This document shows, piece by piece, positions 18,896 to 28,510 of a stretch of DNA of 64,000 nucleotides (position 1 is its first letter; every line of letters begins with the position of its first letter). The notes under the pieces were generated by a model. That model searched no databases. It was not told the origin of the DNA and saw only the letters and a list, made by a program, of their open reading frames with translations. The DNA lies in assembly GCF_003076755.1 (NCBI RefSeq), contig NZ_QDKM01000004.1:248001-312000 (forward strand). The letters run 5' to 3'. Source of the stretch: Pararhodobacter oceanensis. Its GTDB lineage: Bacteria > Pseudomonadota > Alphaproteobacteria > Rhodobacterales > Rhodobacteraceae. The translations under genes were made by a program, and so were the position numbers.

Positions 18896-20857
18896 ATGGA
18901 AATTACCGAAAACGACGCGCTTGTCATCCCGCTGCCCGATGGCACGCGGCTTTCGGCGCGGCTCTGGCGGCCTTCATCCGGCGCGCCGGTGCCCGCCATT
19001 TTGGAATATATTCCCTACCGCAAGCGCGACAACACGCTGCCCCGCGACGAGGCAATCCATCCGTGGATGGCGGCGCAGGGCTATGCCTGTCTGCGGGTTG
19101 ATATTCGCGGTGCAGGCGACAGCGAGGGCGTTTTTGAGGATGAATATTCCGAGCAGGAGTTGCGCGACGCCTGCGATGTGATTGCATGGATCGCGGCGCA
19201 AGACTGGTGCGATGGCGCGGTCGGCATGATGGGTAAAAGCTGGGGCGCATTCAACTGCTTGCAGACCGCCGCGCGCAATCCACCGGCGCTGAAAGCGGTG
19301 ATCAAAGTCTGCGGCACGGTCGATAGGTTTAACGACGATATCCACTATAAGGGTGGCTGTCTGCTCGGTGAAAATTTCGGCTGGGCGACGCTGATGATGA
19401 GCTATAACGCCCGCCCTACCGACCCTTTGCTGCGCGAGGACTGGCGCGAGGATCTCCGGCAACGCATTGAAACCATGCCGTTTTTGGCCGAGATCTGGAC
19501 CGGACACCAAAGCCGCGATGACTATTGGAAACATGGCTCGGTCTGCGAGGATTACGTGGCGATCAATGCTGCGGTGCTGAGTATCGGCGGTTGGAACGAC
19601 AACTATATGAACGCCCCCGCCGCGCTGGTGAAAAACGCCAGAATGGCCAAGGCGATTGTCGGGCCGTGGGTGCATCAATACCCGCATATGGCAGTGCCCG
19701 CGCCGCGGATCGACTTTCTGAATGAGATGAAAAACTGGTGGGATCGTTGGCTCAAAGGCATCAAGAATGGCGCCGAGGATCTGCCCGATTACCGCGTTTA
19801 TATGCTTGATAGCGAGCCGCCGAATGCCTGCGCGGCAAGTCGCAAGGGTCGGTGGCTGGCGGAGAGCTATCCCTCGCCGCGCGTCAGTGAGACCGCGCTG
19901 CGACTGGGCGCGGATGGCCGATTGGGCGGCGCTTGGGGTGTCGAGCGGGTGATCGCCACGCCGCAGACTTTGGGCGCCAATTCCGCCGAGTTCTACCCGA
20001 TGGGGCTGGCGGGCGAGATGGCGGGGGATCAAAGCGCGGATGACGCGCGTTCTGTCTGTTTCGAGATGGATTGCCCTGACGGCTTGGCGCTGATGGGGGC
20101 CGCGGAACTGGACCTGCAACTGACGCCGGATGCCACGCATGGTCTTGTTGTTGCACGGATTTGCGACGTGGCGCCGGATGGAAGCTCGGTGCGAATCGCG
20201 CATGGTGTGTTGAATTTGCACCACCGGATGGACCCGCCCGAGCCGCTGACGCCGGGTGAAACCTATGATGTCACCCTCACATTGGACCAGATGGCCTATC
20301 GTTTGGCGCCCGGGCATCGGCTGCGGTTGGCGCTGTCGAACAGCTATTGGCCGTTCATCTGGCCCTCGCCCGAATCGGTCTCATTGCGGCTGAGTGGTGG
20401 TGAATTGCGGCTGCCGGTGCATTCGGATGAGGCGCCGCTTTACCATTTCGACGACGCGCCGCCCCTGCCCGATCCCAGCCTTACCACAATCACCGCGCCC
20501 TTTGACCGGCGCGAGCGGCGCATTGATATGATCAGCGGTGCGGAACAGATGATTGTCACTGCGGATATGGGCCGAATGGTCAATCCGGCGCATGGGCTCG
20601 AGACCCATTCCGCGCTGCAAGAGGTCTGGTCGATCCATCCAGACGACCCGTTTTGCGCCTCTTGCACGATCACTTGGGATCAGGAATTTCGCCGCGGCGA
20701 TTGGTCGGTGGTAACCCATGTAAGCGCGACGCAAACCGGTGACCGCGACAATCTGACGATCGCCGGAGAGCTAATCGCGACACTCACCGAGGCACAAACG
20801 ACACCCGAAGTCATCAAGAGAAACTTCATTGCGCATGTTGCGCGCAAACACGTCTGA
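18896..20857 (+). CDS. CocE/NonD family (X-Pro dipeptidyl-peptidase S15-like) hydrolase
   Basis: Alpha/beta hydrolase of 653 residues with the S15/CocE architecture. The catalytic domain holds the nucleophile in GKSWGAF (about residue 117), Asp in GGWNDNY and His in PWVHQYPH. A C-terminal galactose-binding-like beta domain starts near residue 370. The N-terminus has no signal peptide, so it probably acts in the cytoplasm on imported peptides, esters or amides. It lies 140 bases upstream of a peptide-type ABC importer in the same direction, which suggests a shared substrate. An inverted repeat ACTCGC/GCGAGT follows the stop codon. Confidence 0.85.
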   Translation: MEITENDALVIPLPDGTRLSARLWRPSSGAPVPAILEYIPYRKRDNTLPRDEAIHPWMAAQGYACLRVDIRGAGDSEGVFEDEYSEQELRDACDVIAWIAAQDWCDGAVGMMGKSWGAFNCLQTAARNPPALKAVIKVCGTVDRFNDDIHYKGGCLLGENFGWATLMMSYNARPTDPLLREDWREDLRQRIETMPFLAEIWTGHQSRDDYWKHGSVCEDYVAINAAVLSIGGWNDNYMNAPAALVKNARMAKAIVGPWVHQYPHMAVPAPRIDFLNEMKNWWDRWLKGIKNGAEDLPDYRVYMLDSEPPNACAASRKGRWLAESYPSPRVSETALRLGADGRLGGAWGVERVIATPQTLGANSAEFYPMGLAGEMAGDQSADDARSVCFEMDCPDGLALMGAAELDLQLTPDATHGLVVARICDVAPDGSSVRIAHGVLNLHHRMDPPEPLTPGETYDVTLTLDQMAYRLAPGHRLRLALSNSYWPFIWPSPESVSLRLSGGELRLPVHSDEAPLYHFDDAPPLPDPSLTTITAPFDRRERRIDMISGAEQMIVTADMGRMVNPAHGLETHSALQEVWSIHPDDPFCASCTITWDQEFRRGDWSVVTHVSATQTGDRDNLTIAGELIATLTEAQTTPEVIKRNFIAHVARKHV

Positions 20858-20997
20858 TTGTTACACTCGCTTAAATGATTAAACCGGCGAGTCGATTCAC
20901 CCTGTGTGACTGAGTCGGCGGTCAACAATAACAGGGGCCTATCCAAGGGTTCCGCCAAACGCACCCCAAGGAGAGGGGCGTCTTCAGGGAGAGACCG

Positions 20998-22584
20998 ATG
21001 AACGATGAATTCCAATATCTTTTGAACCGAACCGCGCGTGGCAAACTCGATCGCCGCAGCTTTATGGGCCGCGCGGCGGCTCTGGGTGTGGCCGGTGCAA
21101 CCGCTGGAAGCCTGCTCGGCTCGGCCGCTTTGGCGCAGGGGCCGCGTCGTGGTGGCACGCTGACCATGGGGATGCAGGGCGGCGAAAGCACCAACAGCCT
21201 TGATCCCGCCGCCGCGCAAAGCCAGGTGCCCTTTGCCTATCTGAAAATCATGGGCGAGCCGCTAATCAATATCGACGACAACGGTAACCTCGAAGGCCGG
21301 GTCGCCGAAGAATTCGAAGCCTCGGCGGATGCGATGACCTGGCGGTTCAAAATCCGCAGCGGCATCACCTTTCACAACGGCCAGCCGCTGACCGCCGAAG
21401 ACTGTGCGCAGACCCTGCGCCGCCATTCGGATGAGGACTCGCAGTCGGGTGCTCTGGGCATCATGCGCGGCATCAGCAATATTTCGACGGATGGCGATAC
21501 GCTGATCCTCGAAACCTCGACGCCGAATGCCGACCTGCCTTATCTGCTGTCGGATTATCACCTGATGATGCAGCCCAATGGCGGGTTTGACGATCCCACC
21601 GCGGGGATTTTCTCGGGCCCTTATAAGATCGTTGATAACGAGCCGGGCGTGCGCCACACCTTCGAGCGGTTCGAGGAGTATTGGGACAGCTCGATGGGCC
21701 ATTTCAACGCCATCGAACTTCTGGTGATCAACGATGCAACGGCGCGGAACTCGGCGCTGCAGTCGGGTCAGGTGCAACTGGTCAACCGCGTGCCGCCGAC
21801 CGTGGCGGGCCTCTTGGGCCGTGCGCCCGGGATCAGCATCCAGACCACCGCCGGTCGCGGGCATTATGTGTTCATCATGCATTGCAACACCGCGCCCTTT
21901 GACAACATGGATCTGCGTCTGGCGCTGAAACATGCGATCAACCGCGAGGATATGCTCGACCGGATTCTGCGCGGATATGGATCGCTGGGCAACGACATGC
22001 CGATCAACGCCTCTTATCCGCTGTTCGACAACACCATCGAGCAGCGCACCTATGATCCCGATCAGGCGCGGTTCTATTTTGAGCGCTCGGGCCATTCGGG
22101 GCCGATTGACCTGCGCACCGCGGATGGCGCCTTTGCCGGTGCGGTTGAGGCCGCGCAATTGTTCCAGGAAAGCGCCGCCGCTGCGGGTATCGAGTTGAAC
22201 ATCATCCGCGAGCCCAACGACGGCTATTGGTCGGAAGTCTGGAATACCGAGCCTTTCTGCGCCTCTTATTGGGGCGGGCGTCCGGTGCAGGACCAGATGT
22301 ATTCGACGGCCTATGTTTCGGATGCCGACTGGAACGACACGCGGTTCTTTAACGAGCGTTTCGACAGTCTGCTCTATGAAGCCCGTGGCGAGCTGGACCT
22401 GACCCGCCGCAAGGAACTCTATAGCGAGATGGGCCGGATCGTGCGTGACGAAGGCGGGTTGATCAACCCGATGTTCAACGACTTCATCGATGCGCATAAC
22501 GACCAGATCACCGGCTGGGTGTCGAACCCGAATCTGGAGCTGATGGACGGGCTCGCGCCGTCCAAGATGTGGTCGACGGAATAA
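20998..22584 (+). CDS. ABC transporter substrate-binding protein, family 5
   Basis: Periplasmic peptide/nickel/opine type binding protein of 528 residues. The N-terminus carries a twin-arginine motif DRRSFMGRAAALGVAG followed by a hydrophobic stretch and a likely cleavage after ALAQ, so export by Tat is inferred. The mature part shows family 5 landmarks such as GGTLTMGMQGG, the YDPDQARFYFE segment and the C-terminal helical end. It is the first gene of a complete importer with the next three genes, with an AGGGAGAG ribosome site before the ATG. Confidence 0.9.
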   Translation: MNDEFQYLLNRTARGKLDRRSFMGRAAALGVAGATAGSLLGSAALAQGPRRGGTLTMGMQGGESTNSLDPAAAQSQVPFAYLKIMGEPLINIDDNGNLEGRVAEEFEASADAMTWRFKIRSGITFHNGQPLTAEDCAQTLRRHSDEDSQSGALGIMRGISNISTDGDTLILETSTPNADLPYLLSDYHLMMQPNGGFDDPTAGIFSGPYKIVDNEPGVRHTFERFEEYWDSSMGHFNAIELLVINDATARNSALQSGQVQLVNRVPPTVAGLLGRAPGISIQTTAGRGHYVFIMHCNTAPFDNMDLRLALKHAINREDMLDRILRGYGSLGNDMPINASYPLFDNTIEQRTYDPDQARFYFERSGHSGPIDLRTADGAFAGAVEAAQLFQESAAAAGIELNIIREPNDGYWSEVWNTEPFCASYWGGRPVQDQMYSTAYVSDADWNDTRFFNERFDSLLYEARGELDLTRRKELYSEMGRIVRDEGGLINPMFNDFIDAHNDQITGWVSNPNLELMDGLAPSKMWSTE

Positions 22585-22591
22585 TCCGCCG

Positions 22592-23548
22592 ATGCACCCG
22601 ATTGTAAAACTGGTGACCCAGCGCTTGGCGCTGGGGCTCCTCCTCCTTTTCGCAGCCTCGGTGTTGATCTTTCTCGGCACCCAGATCCTGCCCGGAGATG
22701 TCGCGCAGGCCATTCTCGGCCAGAGCGCAACCCCCGAAGCACTGGCCAATATGCGGGCCGAGATGGGCCTCGACAGGCCCGCCATCACACGTTATTTCGA
22801 GTGGCTTTTCAATGCCTTGCAAGGCGACCTTGGCACCGCTTTATCGAATGGCCGCGACATCACCGAGTCGATTGCCTCGCGGCTGACAAACACGCTGTTC
22901 CTGGCTTCCGTGGCCGCCGTTGTCTCGGTGCCGCTGGCGATTTTCCTTGGTCTTTTTGCAGTGCGGTTTCGCGATCGCTGGCCCGACCGGCTGATCTCCG
23001 CGATCACCCTGACTTCGATCTCGCTGCCGGAATTTCTGCTCGGCTACATCATGATGTATGTCTTTGCGGTCAAGCTCTCGTGGTTTCCCTCGGTCTCGAC
23101 GATCAACGATTCCATGAGCTTTTTAGAGAAGCTGAACGCCGTCGCCCTGCCCGCTTTGGTGCTCACTTTGGTGGTGCTGGCGCATATGATGCGGATGACC
23201 CGCGCGGCGATCCTCAATGTGATGCAATCAGCCTATATCGAGACCGCCGAGCTCAAAGGTCTGCGCCGGTTCAACGTCATCGCGCGCCATGCAATGCCCA
23301 ATTCCATCGCCCCGATTGTCAATGTTGTGATGCTCAATCTCGCCTATCTGGTGGTCGGCGTCGTGGTGATTGAAGTGGTCTTTGTCTATCCCGGCATGGG
23401 GCAATATCTGGTTGATCACGTGTCGAAACGCGATGTGCCGGTGGTGCAGGCCTGCGGGTTGATCTTTGCCACCATCTATATCGGCCTGAATCTGGTCGCG
23501 GATGTGGTCTCTATTCTGTCAAATCCAAGATTGAGGCATCCGAAATGA
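22592..23548 (+). CDS. ABC transporter permease (DppB type)
   Basis: Inner-membrane permease of 318 residues with about six hydrophobic helices. The N-terminal MHPIVKLVTQRLALGLLLL region is typical of DppB/OppB proteins. The cytoplasmic EAA loop reads TAELKGLRRFNVIARHAMPN. It starts 7 bases after the binding-protein gene and overlaps the next permease gene by four bases (ATGA). Confidence 0.92.
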   Translation: MHPIVKLVTQRLALGLLLLFAASVLIFLGTQILPGDVAQAILGQSATPEALANMRAEMGLDRPAITRYFEWLFNALQGDLGTALSNGRDITESIASRLTNTLFLASVAAVVSVPLAIFLGLFAVRFRDRWPDRLISAITLTSISLPEFLLGYIMMYVFAVKLSWFPSVSTINDSMSFLEKLNAVALPALVLTLVVLAHMMRMTRAAILNVMQSAYIETAELKGLRRFNVIARHAMPNSIAPIVNVVMLNLAYLVVGVVVIEVVFVYPGMGQYLVDHVSKRDVPVVQACGLIFATIYIGLNLVADVVSILSNPRLRHPK

Positions 23549-24363
23549 AGGGTATCCCGCTCGCTGCCCTTCTCGGGCTGATCATCACCATCCTGTTCTT
23601 TTTGATGGCGATTTTCGCACCACTCATCGCGCCTTATGGCATGTCGGAAACCGTTGGCGACGTCTGGGAGCCGTCTTCGTCGCAGTTCTGGCTGGGCACC
23701 GATAATATCGGTCGCGACCTGCTGACGCGGATGATTTATGGCGGCCGCACGACGATCTTTGTGGCCTCGCTTGCGACCATCCTGTCCTTCACCTTGGGCG
23801 CGGTTCTGGGCTTTACCGCGGCGGTTTACGGCGGGTTGGTCGATCAGGTGATGTCGCGCACCAATGACTTGGTGATGTCGATCCCGACGCTGATCTTCGC
23901 GCTGGTGGTGCTCTCGGTGATGCCGGTGACCCTGCCGGTCCTGATCCTAGTCATGGGCCTGTTGGACAGCACCCGCGTGTTCCGCCTGTCGCGGGCGGTG
24001 GCCGTCGATATCAACGTGATGGATTTCGTCGAGGCGGCGCGTCTGCGCGGCGAGGGCCAGCGCTGGGTGATTTTCCGCGAGATCCTGCCCAACGCGCTGT
24101 CGCCCTTGGTCGCTGAACTGGGCCTGCGGTTCATCTTCGCCATTCTCTTCATCTCGACCCTGTCGTTTCTGGGTCTGGGTATCCAACCGCCGGGCGCCGA
24201 TTGGGGCGGCATCGTGAAAGAGAACCGCGAGGGCATCGTTTACGGGATTTCCGCCGCGCTCTATCCGGCGGTGGCGATTGTCACGCTGGCGATCTCGGTC
24301 AATCTGGTGGCGGATTGGGCGCTCAACCGCACAACCAGCCTGAAAGGAGGCCGTGGTGGCTGA
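23545..24363 (+). CDS. ABC transporter permease (DppC type)
   Basis: Second permease subunit, 272 residues, with the DppC-like segment WLGTDNIGRDLLTRMIYGGR after the first helix and the EAA loop EAARLRGEGQRWVIFREILPN. Its end overlaps the start of the ATPase gene. Together with the preceding permease it should form the heterodimeric channel of the peptide-type importer. Confidence 0.92.
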   Translation: MKGIPLAALLGLIITILFFLMAIFAPLIAPYGMSETVGDVWEPSSSQFWLGTDNIGRDLLTRMIYGGRTTIFVASLATILSFTLGAVLGFTAAVYGGLVDQVMSRTNDLVMSIPTLIFALVVLSVMPVTLPVLILVMGLLDSTRVFRLSRAVAVDINVMDFVEAARLRGEGQRWVIFREILPNALSPLVAELGLRFIFAILFISTLSFLGLGIQPPGADWGGIVKENREGIVYGISAALYPAVAIVTLAISVNLVADWALNRTTSLKGGRGG

Positions 24364-25993
24364 GGCTCTGTTAGAAATCAACAACTTACGCATCGAAGCC
24401 ACGGTCTACGCGCCGGGTGAAAAGCCGCGCAATGCGGTGATTGTCGATGACGTCTCGCTGCGGTTGGAACCGGGCAAGGTGATGGGGTTGATCGGCGAAT
24501 CCGGCGCGGGGAAATCCACCATCGGGCTGGCGGCACTGGCCTATGGGCGTGGCGGCATCCGGTTAAGCGGCGGTAAAATCATGCTCAACGGGCGTGAAAT
24601 CCGCCGCGCCAGTTCCACCGAATTGCGCGGGTTGCGGGGGCGTGAGGTCACTTATGTCGCGCAATCCGCCGCGGCGGCGTTCAATCCGGCGAAACGGCTG
24701 ATGGAGCAGGTGATCGAGGCCACGCTCAAGCACAATCTGATGCCCAAAACCGAGGCTGAGGCGCGCGCTGTCGAGTTGTTCCGAACCCTCTCGCTGCCCG
24801 AGCCCGAGAGCTTCGGCCAGCGTTACCCGCATCAGGTCTCGGGCGGGCAATTGCAGCGCGCGATGACCGCGATGGCGCTCTGTCCGAAACCTGATCTGGT
24901 GATCTTTGACGAGCCGACGACAGCGCTGGATGTGACCACCCAGATCGACGTGCTGGCGGCGATCAAAACCGCGATTGCCACCTCGGGCGTGGCGGCGCTT
25001 TATATCACCCATGATCTGGCGGTGGTGGCACAGGTGTCCGACGAGATCATGGTGCTGCGCGGCGGGCAATTGGTCGAACATGGCACGGTGCAGCAGATCA
25101 TCGAAGAACCGCGCGAAGACTACACCCGCGCGCTGGTCTCGGTGCATAAGATCGACCACCGTGAAAAGCTGCCCGAGGGCGAGCCGATCCTGCGCGCCGA
25201 GGGGATCACCGCGCGGTATGGCGCGATGAATGAGGATGTGCTGAGCGATGTCTCGGTTGATCTTTATGCCGGTCAGACGCTGGCGCTGGTTGGCGAATCC
25301 GGCTCGGGCAAATCGACCATGGCGCGGGTGATCACCGGCCTGTTGCCGCCGCGCGAAGGCACGCTGGTGTTTGACGGCAATCCCTTGCCCGGTGCGCTCA
25401 AGGACCGCTCGCGTGAGGAATTGCGGCAGTTGCAGATGATCTACCAGATGGCGGATGTGGCGATGAATCCGCGGCAGACCATCGCCACGATCATCGGGCG
25501 GCCACTGGAGTTCTATTTCAACATGCGCGGGCGCGAACGCGATGCGCGGGTGCAGGAACTCTTGGACGCGATTGAATTGGGCGAAGGCTATGCCGACCGC
25601 TATCCGGCCGAACTATCGGGCGGGCAAAAACAGCGCGTCTGCATTGCCCGCGCGCTGGCCGCCAAGCCGAAGCTGATCATCTGCGACGAGGTGACCTCGG
25701 CGCTCGATCCCTTGGTCGCGGACGGCATTCTCAAGCTGCTGCTCAATCTGCAAAAACGCGAAGGCGTGGCCTATCTGTTCATCACCCATGACATTGCCAC
25801 GGTGCGCGCGATCGCGGATTCGATTGCGGTGATGTATCAAGGCCGTGTGCAGCGGTATGGCACCAAGACCGAGGTTCTGACGCCGCCATTTGACGATTAC
25901 ACCGATCTGTTGCTGTCCTCGGTGCCGGAAATGGAGCTGGGCTGGCTGGAGCGGGTGCTGGAGCATCGCCGGATGGAAAGCGCGGGCAACTGA
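24353..25993 (+). CDS. ABC transporter ATP-binding protein, fused DppD-DppF type
   Basis: Two complete ATPase domains in one chain of 546 residues. The first has Walker A GESGAGKST, signature VSGGQLQRA and Walker B LVIFDEPTTALD. The second, from about residue 280, has GESGSGKST, LSGGQKQRV and LIICDEVTSALD. The fusion replaces the separate D and F subunits. Two consecutive GTG codons (24353 and 24356) could start it; an AAAGGAGG site at 24343-24350 fits the second better. This is the last gene of the importer operon. Confidence 0.92.
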   Translation: MVAEALLEINNLRIEATVYAPGEKPRNAVIVDDVSLRLEPGKVMGLIGESGAGKSTIGLAALAYGRGGIRLSGGKIMLNGREIRRASSTELRGLRGREVTYVAQSAAAAFNPAKRLMEQVIEATLKHNLMPKTEAEARAVELFRTLSLPEPESFGQRYPHQVSGGQLQRAMTAMALCPKPDLVIFDEPTTALDVTTQIDVLAAIKTAIATSGVAALYITHDLAVVAQVSDEIMVLRGGQLVEHGTVQQIIEEPREDYTRALVSVHKIDHREKLPEGEPILRAEGITARYGAMNEDVLSDVSVDLYAGQTLALVGESGSGKSTMARVITGLLPPREGTLVFDGNPLPGALKDRSREELRQLQMIYQMADVAMNPRQTIATIIGRPLEFYFNMRGRERDARVQELLDAIELGEGYADRYPAELSGGQKQRVCIARALAAKPKLIICDEVTSALDPLVADGILKLLLNLQKREGVAYLFITHDIATVRAIADSIAVMYQGRVQRYGTKTEVLTPPFDDYTDLLLSSVPEMELGWLERVLEHRRMESAGN

Positions 25994-26100
25994 ACTTGCC
26001 GCTATGCCACTGACCTTGGCTGCGTGCGGCGCATTGCACCGCGCGCGGCCTCGGGCTATGCACGGGGCGAAACAATTTGGCGCAGACACCCGAGGTTCCC

Positions 26101-26736
26101 ATGTCCGAGCAAGCCGATCCCAAAGAGCGCCCGCAACTCTATCTGATTACCCCGCCCGCCTTTGATCCGGCGGAATTCGCTCCGCGTCTGGCCCATGTGC
26201 TTGACGGGATCGAGATCGCCTGTCTGCGGCTCACCCTGTCCGCGACGGACGAAGACCTGATTTCGCGTGCCGCCGATGCGCTGCGGACGGTGGCGCATGA
26301 GCGCGATATCCCGCTGGTCATCGAGCATCACGCGCTGCTGGCCGAGCGTCTGGGGCTGGACGGTGTGCATCTGCCCGAGGGCCAGCGCGGGGTGCGCAAA
26401 TTGCGCGACGAGTTGGGCGCGGATGCGATCATCGGCGCGGCCTGTGGCAATTCGCGCCATGATGGGCTGAACGCCGCCGAAGCGGGCGCCGATTACGTCA
26501 GCTTTGCGCCGATCGGTGACAGCCCCTTGGGCAGCGGCGAGCGCGCCGAGCATGATCTCTTTGCCTGGTGGTCCGAGGTGATCGAAGTGCCGGTCGTCGC
26601 CGAAGGCGCGCTGACCGCGGAATTGGTCGAGAAATTCGCGCCGGTCACCGATTTCTTTGCCATCGGGGCCGAGATTTGGGACAATGACGACCCGCTCGCG
26701 GCGCTCAAAACGCTGGTTGCGCCGCTCGACGGGTAA
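26101..26736 (+). CDS. ThiE/TenI-like thiamine phosphate synthase family protein
   Basis: TIM-barrel protein of 211 residues resembling thiamine phosphate synthase. The order of segments fits: YLITPPAF at the first strand, LDGVHLPEGQ at the substrate loop, GAACGNSRHDGLNAAEAGADYVSF, and VVAEGALT near the end. However, the family loop that binds diphosphate (G-P-x-F-x-T-x-T-K) is not present and is replaced by APIGDSPLGSGE. It may be a diverged or regulatory member, and activity is uncertain. The ATG at 26101 is preferred over a TTG 24 bases upstream. Convergent with olsA, with no gap. Confidence 0.7.
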   Translation: MSEQADPKERPQLYLITPPAFDPAEFAPRLAHVLDGIEIACLRLTLSATDEDLISRAADALRTVAHERDIPLVIEHHALLAERLGLDGVHLPEGQRGVRKLRDELGADAIIGAACGNSRHDGLNAAEAGADYVSFAPIGDSPLGSGERAEHDLFAWWSEVIEVPVVAEGALTAELVEKFAPVTDFFAIGAEIWDNDDPLAALKTLVAPLDG

Positions 26737-27630
26737 TCACGCCTGCCTCATCACGCCCTCGGGGAGGCGCTGCGCCAGTTCCGCGCGCAGCGTGTCGCCG
26801 CAATGGCGGGCCAGAACCTTGCGATTGGCGAAATCCTTGACCGCGACCGGTTGGTGAAACACCAGTTCCACCCGCCCCTGCCGCACCCGCGAGAGGATAC
26901 GCAACGCGTGGGTCATCAACGGCAATTCCCCCCACCAGCCATAGAACCGCGCGTCCTGTCCGCGCGGCGCGATATAGGCGATGGTCACCGGCTGCACGCT
27001 GAGAATATCCTCCAGCCCATGGGTGAAAAACGCGGCGAATAGCGTCGGTTTGAACGGCAATATCCGCACGCCGTCGGAACTGGTGCCCTCGGGGAAAAAG
27101 CACAGATGATGACCGGCGCGCAGCCGCGCTTCGAAGATTTCCTTTTGCAACCGCGCATCGCGGGCGTCGCGGTTGATGAACACCGTCCCCGTCGCCTTGG
27201 CCAGAACGCCGATGCCCGGCCAGCCCGCGACCTCGGATTTCGACACGAAGTAAATCCTCCGCGCCGCGTTCATCACAAAGATATCCAGCCAGCTTGAGTG
27301 ATTGGCGACCACCGCCCCGCGTGCCTGCATCGCGCGGCCGGTGACATGCAGGCGCAGGCCCAACAAGAACAGGGTGCCCTTGCAGACGCCTTGGGTGACA
27401 AAGGGCGTGATCGGGCGGCGCAAGCCGAAAAGCGGGCGCTCGATCAGCCGCAGGGTCAAATGCAGCGCCAGACCGGTAGCGATGAACAGAATGATGACCG
27501 GAAACCGCCACGCCGCCATCAACCAACCGAGCGCACCAATGCGCAGATCGGGCGCCTCACCCTCGGGCGAAACCCAAGTGGGATCAGCGCGCCTCTGGCT
27601 TTCTCGGGGTTTTTCGGGTGTAGAAGTCAA
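26737..27630 (-). CDS. olsA: Lyso-ornithine lipid O-acyltransferase (PlsC type)
   Basis: 1-acyl-glycerol-3-phosphate acyltransferase-like enzyme of 297 residues. The acyltransferase H-x4-D motif is in NHSSWLD and the substrate motif is FPEGTSSDG, with two N-terminal hydrophobic segments. Because it directly follows olsB and overlaps it by 47 bases, the role as OlsA, adding the second acyl chain in ornithine lipid synthesis, is inferred from context. A general PlsC role in phosphatidic acid synthesis cannot be excluded. Confidence 0.82.
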   Translation of the reverse strand: MTSTPEKPRESQRRADPTWVSPEGEAPDLRIGALGWLMAAWRFPVIILFIATGLALHLTLRLIERPLFGLRRPITPFVTQGVCKGTLFLLGLRLHVTGRAMQARGAVVANHSSWLDIFVMNAARRIYFVSKSEVAGWPGIGVLAKATGTVFINRDARDARLQKEIFEARLRAGHHLCFFPEGTSSDGVRILPFKPTLFAAFFTHGLEDILSVQPVTIAYIAPRGQDARFYGWWGELPLMTHALRILSRVRQGRVELVFHQPVAVKDFANRKVLARHCGDTLRAELAQRLPEGVMRQA

Positions 27631-28402
27631 CGGCTCGCTCTGACATGGCCGAGGTGTCCATGATCAGACACACATCGGTGGTGTTGAAATCGTGGTCGAT
27701 AAAGGCGCCCTCACCGACAAAACCGCCAAGCCGCAGATAGGCGCGGATCAACGGCGGGATGGTGGCCAAGGCTTCGCTACGGGGAATGCCGGCGGTTGGC
27801 AACATCTCCATAGGCTGCGCATGGGCGGGCCAGGCCGTCACCCGCAACTCGGGCGGCGCAAGGTGATGCGCATGCAACCACGAGAGCGCCAGCGCGTGTT
27901 GCCGCGCATCGGTGCCATGAAAGGAGGCGACGCCGAACATGATCTCAATCTCGCGGGCCTGCACGTAATCGGCGAGCCCGTTCCACAGATGCAGCATCGC
28001 CGCGCCGCGCCGGTGGTCGGGATGCACGCAGGACCGGCCCAGTTCCACAAGGCGGCGCCCCGTCGCGCGCAGTTTGCTCAGGTCATATTCGGCATCGGAA
28101 TAGAACCGCCCGAGTTCCGCCGCGCGGGTGTCAGGCAGCAACCGGTAGACGCCGATCACATGCGACAGGCTCTGCGGATCAATCGACGGATCGACCAGCA
28201 CCAGATGATCGAAATAGGGATCCAGTGCGTCGCTTTCCAGCCGATTTTCATGATCAACACTCAGGCCCTTGGCGCCCAGTTCAGCGACGAACACCTCATA
28301 GCGCAAACGCTGCGCCGCCTTGAGATCCAAAGCGCCATCGGCCAGCCGCACCACATAGCTGGCGGCCTTGGGTCGGCTGTCTTCACGCTCTGAAATCATC
28401 AT
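27584..28402 (-). CDS. olsB: L-ornithine N(alpha)-acyltransferase OlsB
   Basis: GNAT-fold enzyme that N-acylates ornithine with 3-hydroxy fatty acids from acyl carrier protein, the first step of ornithine lipid synthesis. The 272 residues show the OlsB/hemolysin-like segments AQRLRYEVFVAELGA, DHENRLESDALDPYFDHLV, and ELGRSCVHPDHRRGAAMLHLW. Two adjacent ATG codons exist (28402 and 28399). It is downstream of DUF3553 with a 108-base gap and is translated into the olsA start region. Ornithine lipids often replace phospholipids in phosphate-poor water. Confidence 0.88.
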   Translation of the reverse strand: MMISEREDSRPKAASYVVRLADGALDLKAAQRLRYEVFVAELGAKGLSVDHENRLESDALDPYFDHLVLVDPSIDPQSLSHVIGVYRLLPDTRAAELGRFYSDAEYDLSKLRATGRRLVELGRSCVHPDHRRGAAMLHLWNGLADYVQAREIEIMFGVASFHGTDARQHALALSWLHAHHLAPPELRVTAWPAHAQPMEMLPTAGIPRSEALATIPPLIRAYLRLGGFVGEGAFIDHDFNTTDVCLIMDTSAMSERAVDFYTRKTPRKPEAR

Positions 28403-28510
28403 CTCTGCCTTGTCCTGCCGCACTCCTAGGCCGCGCCGCGCCAAGGTGCAATATCCCCGCTGGTTGACTCGCGCGAGAGTTGCGCCTTAGGTTGCCCATC
28501 CCCGCCGGTC

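Noticed and set aside
18974-20317. A 447-residue reading frame on the minus strand opposite the CocE-type gene.
   Set aside because: It is the shadow of a high-GC coding gene: His/Arg/Gln-rich, no family features, while the plus strand has a complete catalytic triad.
21262-22788. A 508-residue minus-strand reading frame opposite the substrate-binding protein and permease genes.
   Set aside because: Composition is that of an antisense GC-rich frame and it spans two well-supported genes.
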